Shown here: in pieces, positions 55,476-64,000 of the stretch | How the letters are laid out: each line of letters begins with the position of its first letter | Numbering within the stretch: the stretch's first letter is position 1 | Assembly (NCBI RefSeq): GCF_026151205.1 | Contig: NC_087074.1 | Coordinates: forward strand, 11,575,182 to 11,639,181 | Origin: Bolinopsis microptera | Lineage: Eukaryota; Ctenophora; Tentaculata; Lobata; Bolinopsidae | Length of the DNA: 64,000 bases | Reading direction: 5' to 3' | Notes under the pieces: generated by a model | Told to the model about the DNA's origin: nothing | Database searches by the model: none | Seen by the model: only the letters and a program-made list of their open reading frames with translations | Made by a program: the position numbers and the translations under genes

Positions 55476-57317
55476 TACTTTTGCTTTATCGCTAGGTTCG
55501 CTCATCAGATCTGTAACTATTGTAAATCTTGTCGTTAATTTTATTGATTTTATTACCTTCGCTACTCTCTAGTGTGTAACTGTCAGCGCTCTATACTGTA
55601 TTGTCCTAATCCCCTCCAGCTCCCTTCCTCTCGAGAATTTTCTTATTTTTAGCATACTTCAGTAATCAAAAGATATTTTCTTTTGCTTTCTAAGTAAGCG
55701 TTTTTACAGCTCCCTCGCCTAAATATATCACTAAATAATCCTTGTGAGGTTTAATAAATGTAACAGCATCACGTGATGACCTTATATAAGGAGCGGCGGC
55801 TCAGTATAATGCATAAATTAGAGCAATAAGAAGTGCGTGATGGATCTTTCTAGAAATTAGAACGCGCTTCTGCCTTCGTTCACACTTTCTCGCCTACTAT
55901 AAAAAGAAGACCTACCGTGTGTAATGTGGACAGTCCACACAAAAGTCGGAAGCAATGGTTTTAATTTATTTGCAACTGCTATTTCTAAGAGCTGTGAATA
56001 AGTTGCGATTGTATTTGTTACACTGCATTAATTGCATAGTTTCGGTCGCTAATTCCTTTCTTTTACAACAGAATCGGTCTTGATGGAATTTCAATGCCTA
56101 TTGATATTTTAATAAACTCGTACACAGCGATTACAGCTTACATTTCACTCAATGGATTACTGGATGTTACAGCTTATATTTTAAGTTTCTACTTTCTACC
56201 GTCTATTTAATTTTTAAGTTCCTTATTCTACTGGCATTTAAAGGAGAAATTTACTGTCCTTTCTAAACGGCGTTTATTCAGTGTACTCTTGAATCTTAAG
56301 TTCGAAGCTAGGAACAAAACTGCAAAAGAAATGTTGAAATTAATAAACTCTAGTCGTTAACAGAGGTTTCAGCACTAGATCAAGCTGTTATACTATACTA
56401 GAGTGCTCTATTATTCTAGATTTTGCTAGAGTAATACATTATGAAACTCAATACTTTTGTCAGATATCCTAATTAGATTACCGTGTTCCACCCAGGAAAA
56501 AGAAACTTTGACGTCTGCCAACATCTTATCGTTCTAATACGTGCGTGCACGCCACCAGGAATGTAGCCTGGAATTCTTATTATATCTAAAGCATATCTTA
56601 TCAGTTATCAGCAGCCCATTACATGACCTACTGCATTGCACCACACGTGTTGTTGGAGCAACTTGTAGTTACTAGAGGTTACCTCCTAGTCCTGAAGTTA
56701 CTATGGCTAGAAGTGGTTACTAGAGGTTACTTATATATATGTAGCAGTATTAGAAGTAATAAAGCATTTCTTATCAGCAGTACATTACGTTACCTGCATT
56801 ATCCTCACACGTGACACGACATTAGAGCTCCTAGTAGAGTCAGAAGGGAAGTGTTAGTTCCATCTGTTATACGGTACATACCGCACATACCGTTATTCGG
56901 GTACATACCGCACATCTTCACATGTGCACTGTACCAGCTACATATCACTTAGTTTCTTGTTTCCCGACTGCAACCTCTGTGTTTTACTCTGTAAACATAC
57001 TATTTTCTCGCTCATTCCTTCCCTTTTTTATTTTCTCCTTTTCTTTCTCCTCAGATCGCATTTTCAAGACCGTTTTAGATTACAAACACAGAATTTCCTC
57101 AGCCGAAAACAACTCAATTTTTGTCTGCGAACCTTTGCGATAAACTCCACCTTGTAGCTCTGTAATTGTAAAGTTGGAGTTCCGGCCACGTTGAGGCAGG
57201 AGCGTTATAGTACCTACGTGATGCCCATATGCATATAAGGATCGGCACACACATAAACTTTCTACTTCCTACCCCTCTTGCTGCTCTCTGTATATGTTGG
57301 TGTGGACTGTGGGTAAG
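55476..57317. other. non-coding DNA, probably intronic
   Basis: Isolated CACGTGATGACCTTATATAA element at 55770-55791 and TACGTGATGCCCATATGCAT at 57207. TACTAGAGGTTAC repeats near 56668-56733. Short frames show no domain. Confidence 0.45.
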
Positions 57318-58861
<1,544 letters not shown>

Positions 58862-59250
58862 ACGTGCTAGAAAGGAATGTTTGCAGGACTATAATACGTG
58901 TTAGGTTCTATGTTGGATTATTAGGAGTAGTAAGTATACTGCCGCTATCCCTTAGCTTTTAAATTTACACCGAGTAATGCTGTGATGGTACGTAGAAATT
59001 GGAATTTGTGTGTGTCCGTGTTCCTTGTGTAACTGCCCAATGCCAATAGGTAGGAACTTGTAAAACGCCCCGCGCTGTGCCCGCTGTATTTAAATACCAT
59101 GGTCCTCCTTAATCATCAGTTTATAATATTTGCATCGCATCGCTTCCGATGCTTCTGTACCCCTAGTAGCGTTGTAAGAATGTCACTGTAACTCGGATAC
59201 AAAACATTTTTATCCCAAGATTGTTACTGTAACAACATACTTTTCGTTAG

Positions 59251-60043
59251 GTGAAGGACGTTAAGGAGAAAGCGGTCGCCCTGTCGGAGTATCCTGAGAA
59301 CAAGTTTAGATCAGTTCTAACGACCCTGTTTGGCAAGATGCCAGCTCTTCTGTCCGACAATCTTTCTTCTAGCAGTGACAGCAGCTACGTCTCTACGGTC
59401 ACTGATCTCACGGCGGACCCTGTCCCAGTGTCAGAGCCCGCCGTGGCGCACATTACCGCAGCGCATGTAAGCGCAATGCAAGTCAGCGCACCTCTTCTTA
59501 ACAACAGCCACACAGGCAAACAGATGAAGAAGAAATCTCACCGCAAGAGGAAGAAGGGCTCCGCGGCGGCTACATCGCCCACCGACAAAGTGATCCTGCC
59601 GCCGCCACCACCTCCTGTTTTAGAGACACCTAGTATCACATCAGCTTCATACGCCGACATGCTCCGCAAACCTCAGCCCCTTATTCTGTCGGAGTGCTCC
59701 TCGGAAACGGACCTATCTCCCCCCATGTCCAATTCCTCCATATCCACCCACTCGACCTCGTGTCCTGACATCGCCTGGGACAAATGTCCGCCCTCCCAGT
59801 GCAAACACACGCAACTGGAGTTCTTGAACGAGAGCAGTATTTCTAGCAGCGACAACCAACTTGCTAATGTCATATCTATTAGCCAGGCGGGCGATTTGCA
59901 GTCAGTCTTCGAGTCAAGCAAGAGTGAGAGATCAAACTATCAGAACCAGTCGCCGACGACCCTACGTCCTTACTCAATATACAACCATCAATCGGATACA
60001 ATGTCAGATAGCCATCAGAAACTTATTAACTACTTTTCCAGAG
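59251..60043 (+). CDS. large exon of unrecognised gene, serine-rich
   Basis: Acceptor TTTTCGTTAG, phase 0; donor CAGAG|GTGAAT, phase 1. 264 codons. The first ~45 residues (VKDVKEKAVALSEYPENKFR, SVLTTLFGKMPALLSDN) look helical and folded. Then follows a low-complexity Ser/Pro/Thr region with a basic KKKSHRKRKKG cluster (possible nuclear signal), PPPPPP and SASYADMLRKP. The end, HQKLINYFSR, continues into the next exon. CpG and GC are clearly higher than in flanking DNA. I do not recognise the family; a largely disordered regulatory or RNA/chromatin-associated protein is a guess. Confidence 0.7.
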
Positions 60044-60240
60044 GTGAATATTTTGTCTCATATTAGATAAGGATTTAATCAAGAATCCCCCCGAGAAAAT
60101 TTGTATCGAACATAGATTTTTACGATAATTTGTTAAGCTGCAATTGACGCTGAAATGACAAATTCTTAAGTAGAATATTATCTGATGGCAAGTTTAAACA
60201 ACCATGGGCAGTGGGCACATACTAAACTGTCTCATTTCAG

Positions 60241-60264
60241 AATGGAGGAAAGTACAGAATTCAA
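60241..60264 (+). CDS. 24-nt microexon of the same gene
   Basis: Acceptor CTCATTTCAG, donor TCAA|GTGAGT, phase 1 to phase 1. It encodes EWRKVQNS, so the reading becomes LINYFSREWRKVQNS. Both splice sites are good and the phase fits on both sides. Confidence 0.5.
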
Positions 60265-62795
60265 GTGAGTATCATATCTGATTTCTTTAAACTTTTATCA
60301 CGTGATTAACTTCAATATGGGTCATGAGTTTTGAAATGAGCTCATCCCTTGTCTGGCATGATCCAGTTTTTCGGCACTCGCTCAGTAGGTTTGCGCGCGA
60401 AAGTAACTCTTTCATTTTGCTTAAATTTGTAGTGTGCTTCGCGCAAAGCACGCGAGTATATTTTCGTAATGCACGACTAGACACTTCAACTTCTTTCATA
60501 ATTAAAGATCTACACTGCATATTATTCATTTTTACACTCTTAAATTGTCCAAAGCAATAGTCAGTTGATCATCTCTTACTAATTCCTAGAGTCGGAATGT
60601 TTGACTGGATTCAACTCGTGGCCACCAAACATTTCTTGCCAATCCATTGACTGTGTCAAAATGGAAGTCTCGCTAAAATTAGGATTTTTCTGTGATAGGA
60701 CAAATCACGTACCTAGACCTGATAGAAATTATTATTAGGGCAGTGACTCGACTACACTAAACATAGTCCCACATAGTTTTGACTGCTATTTTGCCCCGCA
60801 CAGTACACAACATGTCGTTACTTGTTAACCAAAGCCATATAATTTCAGACAAAGATATTAGAGCTAGATAGAGTCTCTGTCCCGGACGATTTCTTAGCTT
60901 ATAGTGTAGAATTTATATATATTTTAATGGTATAGTAATAATAAAAACTTTAATTTTCGAAGGATGATGAACTTCAAATGTGAAAATTAATTTATTTTGT
61001 TTCGATAAAGCTGAGTTTTGAGTTTTGCAAGTTTCAAAAGAATGATATGATGATATGATGATTAGAACGGGGTACTTACTGTACGATTCCACTTTTTACG
61101 GTTTTTCCCTCATTTTTTCTGTGAACTCTCTTGCAAGTCACCGTGTGCATGATCTAGATACAATGTACATACTAAATGGACTTAAAAGCTACATATTTTA
61201 ACTTATTAATATTATTACAATTTCTACAAAGTGATTTATATTACACAGACCATTTATATATTATGCGATATTAGAATTTAGTTCTATGTAAAAAATTATG
61301 AAATGATGAGTAGCTGCAAAAGTTATGTATAATAGATCCGTTAGTTCCGTAATTGTTTTCATAGGGGTTTCATATGAATACCCCTTATCTGCCCTAAAAT
61401 TAGATATTTTAAATTTTGTCGACCGTTTGATAATCGGACTGCCAAAATGATTTCAATCAAAGCCTCCTATGAGCTGGTCAAAATATTCAGCTTTTTGATG
61501 TTGCTTTGAATTAAACAACAACACTTACGCAGTTTTGGATCATTCGAACTGACGGTCGCCGGAAATTCAACCTTAGGGCTGATAAGGTATCAAATGTAAT
61601 TAAGAATAATGTGACTTAAATTTAGTCTACGGTGTTAAAATCTTTATAAATGCAACAATTTGTTGCCATAACTGCAATTATATGAGGACAGTTTATTAAG
61701 CAGCGGCCTGTCTTTTTGATATTGATTGAGCTTGTGCACAGTGTCAGGGATACGAGAGACCCTCTGAATTGTAAACAAAACGACACAGAATATTACCTTA
61801 TATGGGCATCACGTGTGACCCTCCAAAGTCTCTGATATAAGCCGGAAAAATTGTTTTGTATCTTTATAAAAAGCTCAAATGATATATTATAATGTGTACA
61901 GAAGTGTACCGAATATATACTGATGGTTGAACTATTTTCCGAGATAACATGTCAACACCTGTAACCCGATTATTGTAAAAGTACCTTATATGGTAGTGTA
62001 ACCATGGTGATGTTACCTTATGTGGTAGTGATATACCATCAACACAGATCTACCGCCGAATGCATGGGGTTGAATTATAAGCTTCTTGCAAGTGTGTTTA
62101 TTATTTCAATATGTAGTAGCTATGTTCCGTTGCGAAGTTGTATGTCGAATTTTTAGGATTCGTAATCATTAGTTTTTACTTGAGTTGTCATTTTTGTGAG
62201 AGAAAATGGGCAGTTTCGCTTAAATTTCATTTTTGAGGCTAAACAATAAACATGCTCTCCTACACATATAAGCATTATGTCCGCTTCGGAATCGAATGGC
62301 TTGAAGATGGCGAAAATATTAGAATGATATTGTTGCAAAAATTGTCTCTCTTAGAAACTAAGTCCCAAATACTAAGTCTATAGAATTGTCCTGACGTCAG
62401 AAGATAAAAATAACAGCTCTCTTTTACTATAACCATTGTTTGGACAAACAAAGATATAGTGGCATTGTTGATACTTCCATTACCTGTACCCCAATGTCGG
62501 ATGTAACCCGAGTAACTATCGGGGTAGTAATATTTAAATTCTGCGATGTCGACGTATTCTCACTACCAGTACTACCTTCGGGGTTATAATTCACACTTTT
62601 CCAAATTTGCCCAGCTTGATAAATCACGGCTATACTTGTCGTGGCATTTATGTTAAAAGTCTTAAGAAATTACTGGCCATGATAGTGTTAAAACAAGTTT
62701 AACGCTCACAAAATTTATAGGAAATGAAAGTAAAGTGAGGTCTGGTGTGCTGTGTGAGTGAGAATATTCTAGAAACTGGAGTGTTATGTCTACAG
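60265..62795. other. AT-rich DNA, probably intronic
   Basis: Contains the reversed CACGTG/CCATATAAGG element (61796-61815) and small TTATRTGGTAGTG repeats near 61985-62030. Minus-strand open frames (60287-60529, 62153-62338, 62427-62627) have no family signature. Confidence 0.45.
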
Positions 62796-62876
62796 ATTGG
62801 CGGGCGTGGCTCTGGAAGACTCTCGGGGAGCAATTTAATGTTCCGGCTCTCAGTGACTGTGTGCTTCTTGTAGCGG
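62796..62876 (+). CDS. further exon of the same unrecognised gene
   Basis: Acceptor TGTCTACAG, donor GCGG|GTAAGT, phase 1 to phase 1, 81 bp. Joined to the microexon it reads NWRAWLWKTLGEQFNVPALS then DCVLLVAG: tryptophan-rich, helical, clearly protein-like. Later exons must lie beyond 64000. Confidence 0.6.
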
Positions 62877-64000
62877 GTAAGTCGCGTGAAGTGTGCCTCT
62901 TAATCTTGTGTGAAGTGTGCTTCTAAATCTTATTCTTATGGCCACACTGATTTAAAGTGATAAATTGAATATCTTTGTGGTATTGTATTCCCTTTTCGCG
63001 CACACCGGCCACCAATAACATTAATGGCAGTACAACGGTTAATCGTGGATTGTGTGAACATCGACAGATAACCGAATTGGCTGGTTAATATTATGGTCGG
63101 TTAATTTAAGGAACAGACACTTAACGCACGGTTAACACAAGAATTTTTTAAAGATTGGGGCGAGCGATTTAGTGGGAGCGCAGTCTCAATATAATTCCTT
63201 TTTGGGTCATATGACTCCTTAGGGGTCGTTCACATATTACGTAATCAGCCGAGAGGGATGGGGGTTTCCAAATGCTTACGGTTGATTACGGGAGGGGGGA
63301 GGGAATTCGGCCGTTGATAACGTAATCAAAATTTTCTTTTTTACCCTCTAGAATAATAACAATTTGACAATATTTTAATTCAAATTCCACTCAATTTCAA
63401 TCTGATAGTGATAAAATTTAGAAATTGATCGAATATCCGGCTATGATAGTAAGTAGTTTAGAATTGGTGTATTCTGGGTAAAATTATCTTTATCCCGGTT
63501 GTTGCGACAAGTAAAAATGCTCTTATTAGGGAAAGGAGATTACTCGACGTTTCAATGTAACTACATCGTATTCATGATCTAAAAACAAGTGTTAAAAATT
63601 CAAAACGTAAAAAACATATATCTGAGGCAAAATTTGTGTACATTAATTTATTTTTAATCAATCAACTTTATCCAAAAATTCGATACAAAAAAGTCATAAC
63701 AAAATTCATAACAAAATTAGTTTATACGACGACAAACTTTTATAGTAAATACTGTACATTCCTAAAACTACTACTAAATATACTACACATGATACAGAAG
63801 CATGGAGTGCTACAACGGTAAACAGGTGCATGATGTGAAGTGTGTAGGTATGTATCTAGTGTGGAGTGAAAATGGCGGGAATCGTACTGACCAATGAGAA
63901 GTGTGAAACGTGGGAGCCTAATATGGTTTGATTGATGTTATAAGGGTTAGTGTGTTGAATAGGAGGCGGAAGTGTGCGTGTGTGAGATGTGGTCCCTGTA
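62877..64000. other. non-coding DNA to window end
   Basis: GGGGTCGTTCACATATTACG + TAATCAGCCGAGAGGG (63223-63260) with GATTACGGGAGGGGGGAGGG and AACGTAATCAAAATTTTC downstream resembles a transposon-end motif common in invertebrate genomes, but no boundary was found. A small frame at 63636-63821 is AT-driven. Confidence 0.4.

Noticed and set aside
59673-59921. Minus-strand 82-codon frame opposite the serine-rich exon
   Set aside because: Antisense shadow of a low-complexity coding region.

Overview
The window is nuclear DNA of a multicellular animal. Coding exons are split by GT-AG introns, intergenic DNA is AT-rich and full of microsatellites and minisatellites, retroelements are frequent, and the gene families are animal ones: a chimeric SRCR/LDLa seven-transmembrane receptor, an SLC47-type MATE transporter, a GRTP1-like TBC Rab-GAP and a myosin-VI-like tail. 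Receptor architecture, the Penelope-like and SGNH-carrying CR1-like elements and the sparse gene layout fit a non-bilaterian such as a cnidarian (possibly hydrozoan) best. This is an inference, not a proof. No bacterial operons, CRISPR, rRNA or tRNA genes were seen.

Layout. 1-1477 (-): decayed Penelope-like retroelement running off the left edge. 1869-8782 (+): at least six exons of one receptor gene (SRCR-like, unknown domain, SRCR-like, LDLa repeats, 7TM), with a 1.5 kb array of 36-bp repeats in its last intron. 8.8-25 kb: mostly non-coding, with several minisatellites, a 5'-truncated LINE fragment with a target-site duplication, a candidate orphan terminal exon (14778-15049), a pogo-like remnant and a 149-bp hAT-like MITE. 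25367-27040 (+): intronless MATE transporter, with a tandem E-box array about 0.6 kb upstream. 29601-31081 (+): four phase-consistent exons resembling the myosin VI tail. 31.1-39 kb: repeat-rich block (1.2 kb AAATG pentanucleotide array inside an inverted repeat, GC-rich foldback element, almost identical 366-bp direct repeats, duplicated retroelement-derived domain). 39604-43593 (-): CR1-like LINE with an SGNH-type ORF1 end, ATGA overlap and PHD-like/endonuclease/RT ORF2. 44793-45812 (+): TBC gene in one coding exon. 47361-62876 (+): four candidate exons whose phases join into one unrecognised gene. They surround minisatellites, a 430-bp hAT-like MITE, and arrays combining CACGTG with a CArG-like/TATA-like box.

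The receptor, transporter, Rab-GAP and myosin tail have no obvious shared pathway; this is a neighbourhood of independent genes. The strongest novelty candidates are the receptor assembled from symmetric phase-1 exon modules, the recurring CACGTG-based arrays placed before genes, and the well-bounded mobile elements with intact target-site duplications. All exon joins are inferred from splice signals and reading phase only; no transcript data were available.
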